Shown here: positions 11,017 through 23,421 of the stretch, in pieces
Numbering within the stretch: position 1 is the stretch's first letter
Layout: every line of letters begins with the position of its first letter
NCBI GenBank assembly: GCA_013399015.1
Contig: VWZX01001149.1
Coordinates: 408,463-472,462, forward strand
Direction: 5' to 3'
Length of the DNA: 64,000 nucleotides
Source of the DNA: Galbula dea
Lineage: Eukaryota > Chordata > Aves > Piciformes > Galbulidae
Notes under the pieces: model-generated
Seen by the model: the letters and a program-made list of their open reading frames with translations, nothing else
Told to the model about the DNA's origin: nothing
The model's database searches: none
Position numbers and translations under genes: made by a program

Positions 11017-13276
11017 AATCTTTCCCAGACTGTCCCCAGCCACAAAGAGAGACAAAGATTTAAGGAGGACAGATGGGAACAGCTATTTTATCCCAATGAC
11101 ACTGTTGGCAAAATGAGCACCTCCACACAAAGCATCCAGCCAGCAGGACCAGTGGGTGTGTTAGTGCTGCAAATGCCACAGCATCCCATTCAAAAAACAA
11201 CAACAAGTTCATCTGGACCTTTTCAAGGGGCACATTTCTTTTCTCTTTCTCATAATTGGAATCAGCTTGTTCTCATGTGACATCTTGCCTCTGCTGGTGT
11301 TTGGGCAAATAATATGGTCTTCAAGACAAGGGAGATGCTAGCATAGGTAAATCTGGAGGCTTCAAGGTGTTGAGAGCTAATAGTAGCCCCCACTTACAAA
11401 CCCAAATCAAACTGCCCTTTCAATGCATGTGTGAGTAGTAGTGATGTTACTTGCAGATTTTTGGTGTAAATCTCCCTGGGTGCTCAGATTGCAAGCTCAA
11501 GCCCACAGTGAATGTGGAATGGAAGCAGCTTCTTCTGGCCCTGATCAGCCCAGCTGCCTCTGCTCCACACCAAGCCCTGTTCAATTCCCCACAGCTTCAG
11601 GCAGGTGCAGGGCTGCATTTGGGAAGAACTTGGTGTAAGTGTGGGGTCTTTGCAACCTGATATGCCATGGGCAAAAGCTGCTTTCATGTGCTGCAGGTTT
11701 AGGCAAGTTTATGTCTTGTGGCCAACACAGAAAACTCCACCACAGGAAAATAATTGGATGTTAATTTCCTCCAGCTTTCCCTTAATTAAGCACAATCCAA
11801 GAGAACAATGCAGTTCTGAGGGACAAGAGTCCTCATTTCAAGATGGACTTTGCTTAGGTCCTTGCAGTGCTTGCTTTGCTGAGAAAAGGCTCTGGCTGTG
11901 ACAGGGAGGTCTCTGCTGGTGAGCTGTGTAGATAGGTAGTGACTATACCCATATAATATATAATGTACAATGCCTGCAGCATGGCTCTGGAAACAGAGAG
12001 CTCATAGGATGGAATGGCAGCACTGGGAATGCTGCATCCCATGGGAGTAAGAGCGAACCCCAGCTGCCCAAATCCCTTGGCAGCTAGTGAAAACTGAGTG
12101 ACAGACATCACAGCCCTTCAGACCTCCAGGGAGATGCTTGCTGGGGGTCTGTCCTCACCATCCCCTTCCCCCCAAGGGTCTCATCTGAGCTGAAGTCACA
12201 CTGTCCTCACTCACTCTCAGCACCCAGTGCTTCCTTTGCCTCAGGTACCCCAGCTGGGAAAACCCCCACTAATAGCAGCTCCTGCGTGGGCTGAGAGCTG
12301 ATTAAATAATCAACTTCATGAAGGATCCAGGAGTGCCAGGTGAAAGCCTATCTAGCCAGAGCAAACATGCCTCAGTTCCTAGGCATCTACACATGTGGTA
12401 TCATTTTTCCATTATTTGGAACATACAGAACTAAATTAATAACAGTTCCTACAAGGCCCTGGGGCTCTGCCTGGAAGAATTTTGATCTCCTTAGGAAAAG
12501 CTCACCATTTCTCATAGGAGAGATGCACTTGACTCCTGACCTCTTTTCAAAGGCACCTGTGTGAGCTTTTAAAATCCACTACCACCAATTATCCACTTTC
12601 AACCTGAAGTGTTTAAACCTCAGACCACATTAACTGAGCTTAGCACATAGCCATGTCATTGCCGACTTCCTGATGTGAGGAGATGCCTTGACACGGCTGA
12701 AAGAGAGTTTAGGGATGAGGCATGAGATTATCAGCTTCTCCTCTTGACAGCTTCAAACAAAGGAGCCTTTTAGCCACCTGGTTTGTGTCTCCCACACCTG
12801 CATTAAGATTGGGAGACAAACCTTTGTACTGCTGCCTTGATCCTATTATTTGCATGTACCTGTCCACAGTCACCCTGCATCACTTAATAGCCTTCAGAGA
12901 GACCAAAGGGAGGAAGATGCACATCTACTATTTCTCTTTCAGGTTTAATACCTTTTCTCTTTTTTCTCTTTTCTTCTTTTTTTTTTTGCTTTCTTTTTTC
13001 TGTTTGTCTTCTTTTTTTTTCTCTCCAATGCTGCAAGACTTTTTGGACACTAAGGCATTTATTTAAACTCTCAGGAGATTTATTTGGCATGAGGGAATGG
13101 AGGAGGGGAGGCACTGAGTAGGCTGAAGATGTGGATGAGGGATGCAAAGGGAGTGGAGGCCATTTTAAGGGATTCTGGTTAGGTTGCAGAGAGCAAAGCC
13201 CACTGCCAGCTCCCAGTGCTGTGCAGATGTTGGGCTGTGGGACTCCTCTGCAACCTTCTTAGGTCCTGAGACCATG
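11017..13276. other. unique DNA with a long T/C tract
   Basis: A pyrimidine tract (T with scattered C and G) occupies about 12951-13026. The rest has no recognised feature; open frames are short and without domains. Confidence 0.5.
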
Positions 13277-13848
13277 TCATAGAAGCTTAGAATTGTCAGA
13301 GTTGGAAGGGACCTTAAAGATCATCTAGTTCCAACCCCTCTGCCATGAACAGGGACACCTCCCACTACAGCAGCTTGCCCACAGCCCCAGCCAGCCTGGC
13401 CTTAAAAACTTCCAGGGATGGAGCTTCCACAACCTCTCTGGGCAACCTGTTCCAGTGTCTCCCCACCCTAACAGGGAAGAACTTCCTGCTAATATCCAAT
13501 CTAAATCTCCCCTCCTCTAGTTTGCATTCATTCCCCCTAGTCCTATAACTACTTGACCTCCTAAAAGGTCCCTCCCCAGCTTTCTTGTAGCCCTGTTCAG
13601 ATACTGGAAGGCCACCAGAAGGTCTCCCTGGAGCCTTCTCTTCTCCAGACTGAACAACCCCAACTCTCTCAGCCTGTGCTCGTAGCAGAGGTGCTCCAGG
13701 CCTCTGATCATTCTCCTGGCCCTTCTCTGGACATGTTCCAGCATGTCCGTATCTTTCCTGTAGTAGGGGCTCCAGAACTGGATGCAGTACTCCAGGTGGG
13801 GTCTCCAGAGAGTGGTGTAGAGGGGGAGATCCATCCCCTGATCCCTGG
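13277..13848 (-). mobile_element. CR1 copy, long, type-one 3' end
   Basis: About 570 bp in reverse. The tail is TCATAGAAGCTTAGAATTGTC at 13277. On the minus strand, one frame reads RPHLEYCIQFWSPYYRKDTD and ERVQ-like RRARRMIRGLEHL (13834 to about 13600). A second frame continues with YRTRGNECKLEEGRFRLDIS and HWNRLPREVVEAPSLEVFKA to about 13370. The switch between frames near 13560-13600 is a frameshift, so the ORF2 C-terminus is broken. Confidence 0.95.
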
Positions 13849-16800
13849 GAAGTGACAGCAGAAGCTCTCCTCATCAGTGCCTTCAAGTCCAGACAGGGAG
13901 GGATGCTTGCACTCAAGGTGTTTGACCTGCACACCAGGTATCTGCTCCTCTTCTCAGCCCCTGTGCCAGGCTACAGCCTCATTCCTCCCCAGGAAATCTC
14001 ACTGTTCTCTTACATCCATGGACTCAAATGCTCCAAGAAGTCAGCTCCAAGGCCAGATTTAGCCTGAATGCAGAACTCAGGATCTGCCCCCTCCCACTTC
14101 CATCTCCCTCCCCCCGCTGGTGAAATTAGCTTTGTCTTTCTGTCTCAGTGCTGAAGGAATGTCTAGATTTTAAATTAAACTCATATTCTCTTTCCCATGC
14201 TCACAGAATTAGCCAAAAGGACAGAACATTATTAACCTTCTGCATCCAGCCCTAGCTGACAAGGTGGCTAAGCAAGAGGAGAATTCAGCTGCAGCCTGTG
14301 TGCATACATTGCTGCATTTCAACCTTAGCCAGCTCCTTGACTCATCAATGTAACTGAGCAAGGTAGCAATATTAGGGCTGCATTCATGTTCCAAGCCTGG
14401 TTTAAATCACCAGCATTGTGGAAAGCTCTGGATAGGTCCAAACAAATAAAAACCAAAAAAACAAAAAGAGGGAAGAACAGAGTTTTCTGGTTCTAGTTTT
14501 TTACATTTTCTCTTCCCTTCTGAAAAGTGAAACCCTCCAGCTGCCCAGCATTGCACAATGGCCCAAATCCTGTGAGTTCCAGCCCTAATCCCAGCCTGCT
14601 CCACACGCCAGCCCCAGCAGAGCTCGGCACCATGCCCCACCACTCTCCCCCAAGCCCTTCCCTCTTCCCAAGGATCAACTGCTCCTAGGGTCAGCAGCAA
14701 GTGGCTTGTCCCCACCACTGGACCACATAATTGACCTTGTGAAAGTTGTCCATCAGCTGCAAGAAACATAGGAGGAGCATAAAGAACAGGGGCAGTTCCC
14801 TTGGCCATCCTGTGATTTGTGCTGCCACAGGAAGCAGAGTGAGTTTAAATCTCCAGATTTAGGTCATGTGTTGTGCATGCTTTCCATTATGGTCAAAGGA
14901 GTATTGCCAGGGATTCACCAGCATGCCAGGTCAGATGAAACCAAGCCCTAACATCATCCCTGGCTCCCAGATGGATAAACCCATTCTTCTCCTGCTGTTC
15001 CTGCAGATGGGTCACTGCCCCTTGATGTTCTGCTTACCTTGCAGGGTTGCTTCAGTTACAGCTGCAGGTGCCAGGCAGCCAGAGAAAGCCACTGAGATCC
15101 AGGCCTGGTTTTGTTGTGGTTGTTATTATTATTATTATTATCACATCAGTGGTAAAGCCTAAGATCTCCAAGGCTAGCATTGCTTTTACCAAATGTCATA
15201 GAGCAAAGGTTCACCAGGGCTCTGAGCCTCTCTGGGAGGTACTGATGGGAACAAGCTGGCATCATGCATTATGCCCATGGGCCAGGCAATGAACTTGATG
15301 AATCAACTGAGAAACACCCTGATAAGTAGAGTGATCATTAACAAAGAGTGCTGTACCCAGTGCCAGCTCCTCAGGAAGAGCAAAGGCTCGACCAAAAGTC
15401 AATAGGATCAGAGGGAAAGGATGGGTTGTGGTTAAAGATATGTGCTGAGCCTTCCAAGAGGGATGGATTCAGCTCTTCTTTTTGGCTTGGTTTTCCTATG
15501 ATCATGACGTCAAATGAATCACTGCATCTTTTGCCACCTCGGCACCCCATCTGTTAAAGCATATTTATAGTATTTCTCTCTCAGCCTTTGCCATTTCTGA
15601 AGTCCTCAGAGCAAGGTTGTCTCTTACTCCATCAGAAGAGGGTTCTGACCTGAGTTCCTCCTGCTGGAAGACAGATATTATCTAGATGGTAATGCAGTTC
15701 CTACCATGTCTATGACAGTGATTGAGAAATAATGCATTACTATTGGTGGAAAAAGACTGACTGGAATGAAAATGTTGTGTGGTTTGTTTGCAGAAGAGCC
15801 CTGAGAGCTATTTCCACTTTTCCCCAGAAAGAAATCTCTGAAGGAAGTTTACAAAACCCCAGAAATTCTTGTGAAATCAAAAAAAAAAGCATTCAACAAT
15901 CAGCTCTACAAAGTCAAACAAAAGACAATATCATCTGTCCCACGGGCGGATTTCCTTCCACCCCGCAATCCGTTGGAAACCCTTTTCAGTCTCCCAGCCT
16001 TTGGTCAGGGTTCTCATTCCAAAGGAATCACTTCTGCTCTTGTGTGTCAAGAACAAAAATCTGTTTCCAATAGGTGGCAAAAGGTCTGCTCCTCCTCGTG
16101 CTCCTCTTCCACACAGAGCAGTCCCAGATCCTCACAGCAGCACGCTGGCAACGTCTCACGGGATGTTTCGCATTCGTCCAACCATCTGCAGAGATGTACT
16201 GGCTCCAGGAGGTTCACAGTTGGCCTAAGACCTGCCTTGTGGAATGGATCCATGCTTCAACATGATGCTGTGCTCCTCTAGACCCAGCCTGATGTGGCTC
16301 TACCCTCACCTTCCCTTCTCCTGCTTGTAGGGAGCTGGCAAGGATGAAGATGGACATGTCAAGTGGTTTCAACTTGCTTTGCCTCTCCTCAGATCATTTG
16401 AAGAGTTTCCCACCAGAGCAGCCAGCAGCTCCTTGGGAAGGGCTGAAGTTGTCCCAGTACAGTCTGTTCTTCCTGCATTATTAAACTGAAGTTCAGAAGA
16501 AAACTGCAGTGTGTAAATGAATAACTTGGAACCTGGAGGTGGCAAAATCATTTAGGGAGCATCAGCTTATATGTCTTAAATTTAGCTGCAGGACAGGATT
16601 CCACTTTTCTCCAAGCAGAGAAAGTGGCTTTGTGCAGAATATAGCATGTTCATAAGTTTTCCCCCATCCCTGAGAAGGCTGTGATCTTACCTGCACACCA
16701 TGTTGCCCCCGAGTCAAGGAGCACACCAAGAACTTGTGCTGGAGATAGTGTCCTCCCGTCACCAAGAGGCAGCCCTTAAGGAGTGATGATCCAGAGCACT

Positions 16801-17252
16801 CTCTCCTCCTGCTTCCTGCCATACTGCCCTCAGGCTGTGCTGCCCACACCATCACCTTGTCCTAGCCATACCTCCAGAAGGTCTGTCTACCAGGCAAGGC
16901 CCTGTTTGCAAGTATTCAGGAGCTCGTTAACCACCCGGAGTCGTAAAGTTCCTCAAGTGGAACTGAAGGCTGGGCAAGAAGCATCTATTTGTTCCATCTC
17001 TCCATCCTCAGGAAGCCAGAGCATCACCAGAGGAGGTCAGGGCAGATTCCCAGAAATGTGACCCATCCTCTCAGCAATGTGAGTATAATTCAGAGCGTGC
17101 CACGGGCTTGCCGACACCTCCAGGGTTTGCTGTCATGACTTCACCAAGTGCTGCACTCCCCCAGGAAGAGCAATCCAAAGAGGAGGAGTCCAGTGGTGCC
17201 TTCGCTGCCCTCAAACAGCAGGGGCTCATGATTGTGTAATGTTTACATGACC
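13849..17252. other. unique DNA with one TTA microsatellite
   Basis: The longest stretch in the left half without a recognised interspersed repeat. It contains the TTA repeat listed separately and an A10 run near 15880. Open frames up to 136 codons (15871-16281, plus) show no domain, and overlapping frames are equally long, which argues against coding. Confidence 0.5.
15121..15141. repeat. (TTA)7 microsatellite
   Basis: Perfect TTA units, directly read. Confidence 0.95.
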
Positions 17253-17369
17253 ACAGAGCTCACCATGGCTACATAGACCTCAAGAACAACAGCTCCAGCC
17301 TGTGTGCTCAGAGGAGAGCTCTTCCACTTGAGCCAGAGGAGACTGCACTTGCCTGGGCAAGTAGATGGG
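17253..17369 (+). repeat. arm A of a 117-bp inverted repeat
   Basis: This segment is the reverse complement of 19949-20065 with 4 mismatches in 117 bp and no gap. It does not resemble CR1. Read forward from 'GCTCACCATGGC', it has an open frame beginning AHHGYIDLKNNSSSLCAQRR. The differences from arm B in that frame are one silent and three conservative (A/V, E/D, A/V). Family unknown. Confidence 0.9.
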
Positions 17370-17758
17370 TGCTGCCTGTGTCACAGGGAGAGGAAACGAA
17401 GTCCTGCACACCCTTGTGTTGATGTTCTCCAACTTAGACCCACAATATGTTTCCAAAGAGGCCATTTACACCACTGGGATTTCTGCCATACCCTTGACCT
17501 TCCTGACAGTGTAGCCCCCAGATCCCTCCCTCACACCTCAGATGTGTTTTGGGAAGATGTTGGGTTGTGCATGTTCTCTGAGCTATCTGCTTCACACCAC
17601 CACCAACAGTGACCAGAGGAGAAGGGATGGGACTTGCTGATCTGCTCACCTGTAAATGGCAGGTGTAAAAGATGCAAACATTCTGCACAGTGTTGCAACT
17701 ACACAGTGAAACCACACAGTGTTAAGGTGGGTCCTGTTTAAGGGACATCTCTATGGGG
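17370..17758. other. unique DNA
   Basis: Lies between the inverted-repeat arm and the CR1 at 17759. Weak similarity to the flank of arm B continues for a few bases and then is lost. Nothing else is seen. Confidence 0.5.
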
Positions 17759-18266
17759 TCATAGAATCATAGAAAGGCCCAGGTTGGAACGGACCTTCAA
17801 GATCATCTAGTTCCAACCCCCCTGCCATGGGCAGGGATGCCACAGGCACTAGACCAGGTCATCCAGGGCCACATCCAGCCTGGCCTTAAACACTGCCAGA
17901 GATGGGGCCTCCACAACCTCTCTGGGCAACCTGTTCCAGTGCCTCACCACCCTTTGGGTAAAGAACCCCCTTCTAATCTCCAGCCTAAATTTCCCCTCCT
18001 TCAGCTTGTAGCCATTCCCCCGTGTCCTGTTGCAGTCAGACCAGGAGAAAAGTCTCTCTCCTTCTGCCTTATAATCCCCTTTCAGGTACTGAAGGGCCAC
18101 TATAATGTCCCCTCTAAGCCTTCTCCTCTGCAGGCTGAACAACCCCAATTCCTTCAGCCTGTCCTCATAGGGGAGGTGCTCCAGCCCTTTGATCATCTTT
18201 GTGGCCCTCCTCTGCACCCACTCCAAGAGGTCCACATCTTTTTTATGCTGAGGAGCCCAGAACTGT
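17759..18266 (-). mobile_element. CR1 copy with an unbroken ORF2 C-terminal frame
   Basis: Reverse copy with a clean tail, TCATAGAATCATAGAAAGGCCC. On the minus strand one uninterrupted frame runs through the CR1 part, from about 18266 to 17852. It contains FWAPQHKKDVDLLEWVQRRA, MIKGLEHLPYEDRLKELGLF, NRTRGNGYKLKEGKFRLEIR and HWNRLPREVVEAPSLAVFKA. It is 5'-truncated, so it lacks the catalytic part of the reverse transcriptase and cannot move on its own. The intact frame and clean tail make it one of the younger copies here. Confidence 0.96.
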
Positions 18267-18516
18267 CCTTGATCAGCCTCAGATTCCAGCCTCATCTTGG
18301 CACAGTCACGTCACTCCTTCATATTGCAGCAGAGCACAGATCCATTAAAGGACTTCCCTCATCTGACTGAGCTTCCTTTGCTCCTTCCCCATCCTCTGAG
18401 TTTATTTCTTTGCAGTCAGCCTTCTCCAGTTTCTTTCCCCAGGGTAGTACATTGGGGATGTAGGAATGCTGCAGGATGTATCCTACCATTCTGCCTACAG
18501 TCCACTCTGGACAATT

Positions 18517-18564
18517 ATAGAATCATAGAATCACAGAATGTTCTGAGTTGGAAGGAATCCATAA
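18517..18564 (-). mobile_element. CR1 3' tail, about 48 bp
   Basis: ATAGAATCATAGAATCACAG tail followed by 'GAGTTGGAAGGAATCC', then cut by the start of another CR1 tail at 18565. Confidence 0.85.
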
Positions 18565-18690
18565 GTCACAGAATAGTGAAGGTTGGAAGAGACCTCTAAG
18601 ATCATCAAGTCCAACCATCAACCTAGCAGCACCGTGCCACTAAACCACGTCCCAGCATAGCATACCTCTGTTTTTTAAACACCTCTAGTC
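18565..18690 (-). mobile_element. CR1 fragment abutting another tail
   Basis: Tail GTCACAGAATAGTGAAGG, then the type-two end 'AGACCTCTAAGATCATCAAG', 'CCATCAACCTAGCAGCACC' and 'ACTAAACCACGTC'. Lost after the T-run and 'AAACACCTCTAG'. Confidence 0.9.
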
Positions 18691-19948
18691 CAATTCCTAT
18701 CTATGCACAGGACAACCCTCTTTCCCCCCCAAAAAAACCCCCAGAGACAGGTCACATGGACTTTCAGCTGAGTATTTGAGTGGAAAAGGAGGATAGATGC
18801 AGGTTTTGCAAAGCATAAGCAGGTGCCGAAGCATTTGTGGTGTAGAGGACTGGAAGAAGTCTGGAGAGACTTGGTCCCTTGCATGATGGAGACCTAAACA
18901 GAAAATTCTTGAGCCTGTTCTTGAGTTGTTCATGCTTTTCTTGATCACATCCTTCTTTCTTGCCACCATATTCCCAATATTGCAATGTATTATTCTCATT
19001 GGAAATGTGGATAAGTAGTTGTGTATGAGTATGGTGACAAGAAGTAACTATCAGGAGGTATTGCACCTGCCAAGTAAAATGCTGAGGGCAGATCTCCTGA
19101 TTGCCCAAGCAGAACAAGCTCTGCATCCCACCATATCTGGGCAGCTGCTGGGCTGGCAGCCTGCTCTGGTGCCCAGCAGGTTCAGGCTGTCCAGCCAGGA
19201 GAGGGCATTCCTGTATCTGCCTCCCCAGCCAGAGCATCACTGATGGTTTTGCAGATTCCTGACTGATTTTGTTTCAATGGAGATTATGGGCTTGACACAG
19301 AACAACTTCTGATGGCACATGTGGGGGGTAGGATGTGTTGGCCATTTGGAGGTTGTTTTCTTTGGTTTATTTGTTGCTGTTCTTTATGGAGATATTTCCC
19401 AAAGTGTCTAGTGCTGGTACCTTTTAGATATCCAAATTTGGATGAATAAATGTCCTGGTGAATAAACCCAAAATCTTTCCCAAACCACATCTTCTGGGAA
19501 AGAAGGGAGTTGGCCCCGAGACTATCCCTGGGGATCCTTATGGGGACAAGCTGTTCACACTGCCATTGAGAGGCCCTTTTTACTAATTTCCCTAAGCTTA
19601 AAAGCTCACAGAACCTTCCTCTGTGTCATGGGGCCTCTTTTGTACCATGTTGGAGGGGAAATTTTCATCTGAAGGCTGTTTGGCCTTTTCAAGCTCCCCC
19701 AGTCCCTCAGACCTGAAGTCTCTTGGTGGTGGACCATGCTGCAGGCATCCTTGACAACCTTCTCCTTTGCTCCCAGGGTGGCTTTTTCTCTGCCTCCTCT
19801 CAGATGGCTCTCTAGCAGCAGGCATTCATCTTCTGTGGATTCTTCTAGCAGAGGGACAGCTAGACTAGGGCAGCTGTGTTTTGCAAAGCTCTGTGAGACC
19901 TGGAGGACTCTTCCAATCTTAGCAAGCCACAGGCCAGCAAAGGTAGTG
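18691..19948. other. unique DNA
   Basis: A C-run/A-run sits at 18724-18740. A minus-strand frame of 158 codons (18764-19240) has no domain and two other frames of similar length overlap it. No gene called. Confidence 0.5.
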
Positions 19949-20065
19949 CCCATCTACTTGCCCAGACAAGTGCAGTCTCGTCTGGCTCAAGTGGAAGAAC
20001 TCTTCTCTGAGCACACAGGCTGGAGCTGTTGTTCTTGAGGTCTATGTAGCCATGGTGAGCTCTGT
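19949..20065 (-). repeat. arm B of a 117-bp inverted repeat
   Basis: Reverse complement of 17253-17369 at about 97% identity without gaps. Its minus-strand frame reads AHHGYIDLKNNSSSLCAQRR and then VLPLEPDETALVWASRW. Outside the arms the similarity falls off quickly, and I see no target-site duplication around the 2.8-kb segment they bound. Confidence 0.9.
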
Positions 20066-23039
20066 TGCATGAGCCAGCCCAGGACCATGGTGGTGATGGG
20101 AGATGTGTGGCCATTCCCTTTCTTCAACATAAACCCACAGCATGGTCTGGACAGAAAAGAAGCAATGCAAAGGATTTGGAGGCATTTTCAATGACTGAAG
20201 ACCAGTGCCTCCAGTGAAGTAGGCTCTCTCTAGAAGAGGACTCCTTGGGATGACCTTGTTCAAAGGCTGGGAGTTTTTCTGCACACTTTAAAGACCCCAA
20301 CAAGGTTGATAAAATTCACACAGCAGGAGTCACAGTCACGGAGATCTCTGAGCACCAGAGTTAGGCCCTTCAGGTTAGACTCTTTGCCTGGCATTTAGGG
20401 GAGGAAAACAAGGAGAGAAAACACACAAGGAAAAAGAAATAAATAAAAAAGCCATGGGGACCATGCAACAACCCACATGGAGTGCTCCAGATGTTCCCAT
20501 CACCAGCCCAGCAGCCACTAGTCTATTAGACACTCATTAGCAAGTGTAGACACTGGCAGCAGCAAATCTGGGGGCCTACAGTCTGCAAAACTGCCCCTTG
20601 GTTCTTTTTCCCAGCCTTTTCTTTGAAGGTTCCTCCAGCCTCCTGCTGGCATACATCTTGTGGAGATGCCTCTGGTGAGAAGTTCCTCAGCACCACCCAG
20701 TGCAGTGAGGGTATAGCCTCTGAGGATGGATGGTATCCAAATGTTTGGCAGAAATTCCAACTTTCCTTACTTTTAGGCGTATCTGTGGCTTTTTGATACT
20801 GTAAACAACTGACATAGGCATGGAAGAATAGTGTATCTGAAACAGTTTATACAAAAGGATTCCATCTGTCAGTCTGTTTACAGTTCACATGTGAAAAGGC
20901 AAAAAGAAATCTTTAAAAGGAAAACCCTGGGGGGAAAACCATTGTTTTTTACATATATACACCACATACATGTGTGTGTATATATATATATATCTCTGGG
21001 ATAGGCTACAAATTACTGTTGAAGTGGAATAGTATCAGTGCAGATTATTTTTTCACTTGAATCTCAGGATTTCTGGGGTTTTTTTTGCCCTGGTGTAAAT
21101 TCAATTTTCCCAGTTTGCTTTCTAACTGATTCAAAACAGCACAAAGAAAGCAGACTGGAATTAACAGGGTGGTTGGGGTTTTTTTTTGTTTCTTTTTAAT
21201 TATTCATTTTTTGGGGGAAAAAACCAAACCAAAACAAAACACTTTCCAGTTTTAAAGTTGTCCTCCAGCTCCTTGAAGCTGTGCATTAGATCATGGTGTT
21301 GCAGTGAAGAAGAAATACTGCTATTACACCCTTGAGAATAACCTTGAAACCCAGCCGCTGCCTTATCTAGAAGGGGATTTTAGAAATTGCTCTGAGAGCT
21401 TTAACTTCTGCTTGGACAGCCACCAAGGAAAGCCAGAAATGATCCAGGTTTCATGGCTTTTCCCAAGGGAAGGGAAAAAAAAGTCCTATATAATTATCTA
21501 CCTCACTCCTGAATGCCAAAGGGCAGAACCCTGGAGACAAGCGTGGTAAAGACCTGGGTTTGTAATGTTTGTGCTGAGCTGAAACATCCCCAGATAATGT
21601 ATAAGTTTCCACATTGATATGATGTGGATTAGAGGCACAAGCAGCCAGGGATCCTTTCAGCCCTGTTCTTCCTCTTTCAGGACCCAATCCTGTGGGTGCA
21701 AGCTCCACAGATGAGCATTAAAACTGTTTGGTGCTCAGCAGAGATAAGGGATTTGTCCTCAGCTGAGAGGAGCCTTGTACTGCTAGAGGTGAACGTGTTG
21801 AGGAGCAGGGATCTGGATACATCACTGAGGAGGATGGTTCAGACTGGTTCAGAGATCTGACATGGGTTTTCCACCTCTGGAGCTTGAGTTTTGACATGGA
21901 CATGTGTGATGGTCTCCCTGACCTCATGCTCAGTGGGACCCCAAGCAAGCCAGGGGTCTTTTCACAGAGACACCTCAGAGGACAGACAGAACCAGGGCCA
22001 CTCCATGAGCATTGTTTTGATCCAAAGACCAGCAAAAGTCCCATCTCAACCTCACCTTGTCCTCCTGGCCCTGCTGGTTTGGCTGCTGCTGAAGGACCAG
22101 ACCAAGGAAACTCAGACTGCAGGACATCTCAGGTCCTACTCTAATGGCCAGGGTTGCATTTTGCTGTTTTTAGGAGCCCCACAGATGAAATGAGATGGCT
22201 AACACCACAAATATTTACATGTGGCAATGGTTTGTTTTAATTGCATGGTCTGAAATCAAGGTTTTCTGTTGCCCCCACAGCAAGGGAAGGAAGCAAGAGA
22301 TGTTTTTATGGGCATACCAGAACCCAGCCAGCCTTGGGAGGTGAAGAAACAACATTGCCCACCAGCTTGACCAAACATGTGCTCCTCATTCCTCCACCAT
22401 GAAACAGCTCTTTTTTTGATGTGTCTTGGCAGAGTTAGGAGTTTGCAATCCTGATATGGTAACATCTCACTTGTGTAAAACTCCACTGGGTCAGATTCTG
22501 CTCCATGGAGCAGCAAAAAGTGTGAAGCAGTAAAACACCTGTGCCCACTCTCCTAGAGATGTTGTGAGCTCCTGGTGACCTTCTTTCCACTCCATACCTC
22601 CAGAGTGCATTGCAGAGGGCAGTCTGAAGGAGCAGGTTTCTAATGGGAGGTGGTTGCCTGTGTGTTGTAGCACTAGGGGACAGTTTGTTTGGGGCTGGTG
22701 GTGACTCTAATTTTTCCCAAGAGAGTTGCCCAAGCTGAACAGAAAGAAGGTCACCTTTTTGGAATCTCATGTTTTCCAAATCACTTCTTGTCATCTCCTT
22801 ACTCAAAGCTGTCTGTGACCAAAACTGTTCAGTTGCTAAGAGATAATGAAAAATTGAGAAGATACTGATTTTTTAACATAAAAAAGTCCAACCAAACACC
22901 AAAAACCACCAAAAAGAAACAAAAAAAAGCCATACACAAATAACTTAAGAAAAGTGTTGCTAATAGTCATGTTTCCATTGTTTGCCAGCCTTTGCCCTAT
23001 TTTCTATCCTATTAAGAACTATGTTGAAATGATAGTGCA
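20066..23039. other. unique DNA with AT-rich tracts
   Basis: Contains a TG/TA dinucleotide run (listed separately), a T-rich then A-rich tract at about 21178-21240, and an A-rich tract at about 22876-22932. No gene or interspersed repeat recognised. Confidence 0.5.
20970..20993. repeat. (TG)n(TA)n microsatellite
   Basis: Four TG units followed by about seven TA units, directly read. Confidence 0.9.
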
Positions 23040-23078
23040 GAATCCAACCTGGCCTTGAATGCTTCCAGGGTGGGGGCA
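23040..23078 (-). mobile_element. possible short internal CR1 fragment
   Basis: 'ATCCAACCTGGCCTTGAATG' then 'CTTCCAGGGTGGGGGCA' fits the reverse CR1 coding region (the FKARLDGA segment). It has no tail and only about 39 bp. Confidence 0.4.
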
Positions 23079-23421
23079 TAATCCCATGAAGTTGTAGGTG
23101 TTTAAGTGGGATGTGGTAGTCAGGAGTGTGATGTGTCTTATGAACCAACACTGAGACATCAGTTGGTGGGCAATTCAGGTCTGAAATAGTCATGAGTGGT
23201 GGTTTGGAAGGGACAAATTAATATGACCAACTTGTCTGTGCTGATGCATCACTTACCTTTCCATCTGTGAAGGTACAAGCCACCTGGCTAGTAGACATGA
23301 CACCAGTGATCCTCACAGTTTTCCAGCAGTGACCCCATTTCTGGTTTCCCTTCCAAATCTCCTATTCCACTCCTAGTTGCAAGCCAGGTAACAGCAGTTG
23401 AAGGTCCATAAGTCTTCTGCT
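23079..23421. other. unique DNA
   Basis: Nothing recognised between two CR1-derived segments. Confidence 0.5.

Noticed and set aside
17837..18370. 177-codon plus-strand open frame
   Set aside because: It is antisense to the intact CR1 reading frame at 17759-18266. Its length follows from the codon bias of that frame.
18764..19240. 158-codon minus-strand open frame
   Set aside because: Other frames of comparable length overlap it and no domain is visible.
17253..20065. DNA transposon bounded by 117-bp terminal inverted repeats
   Set aside because: No target-site duplication and no transposase between the arms; the interior holds unrelated CR1 insertions. Weak similarity also runs past the arm ends, which true termini would not show.
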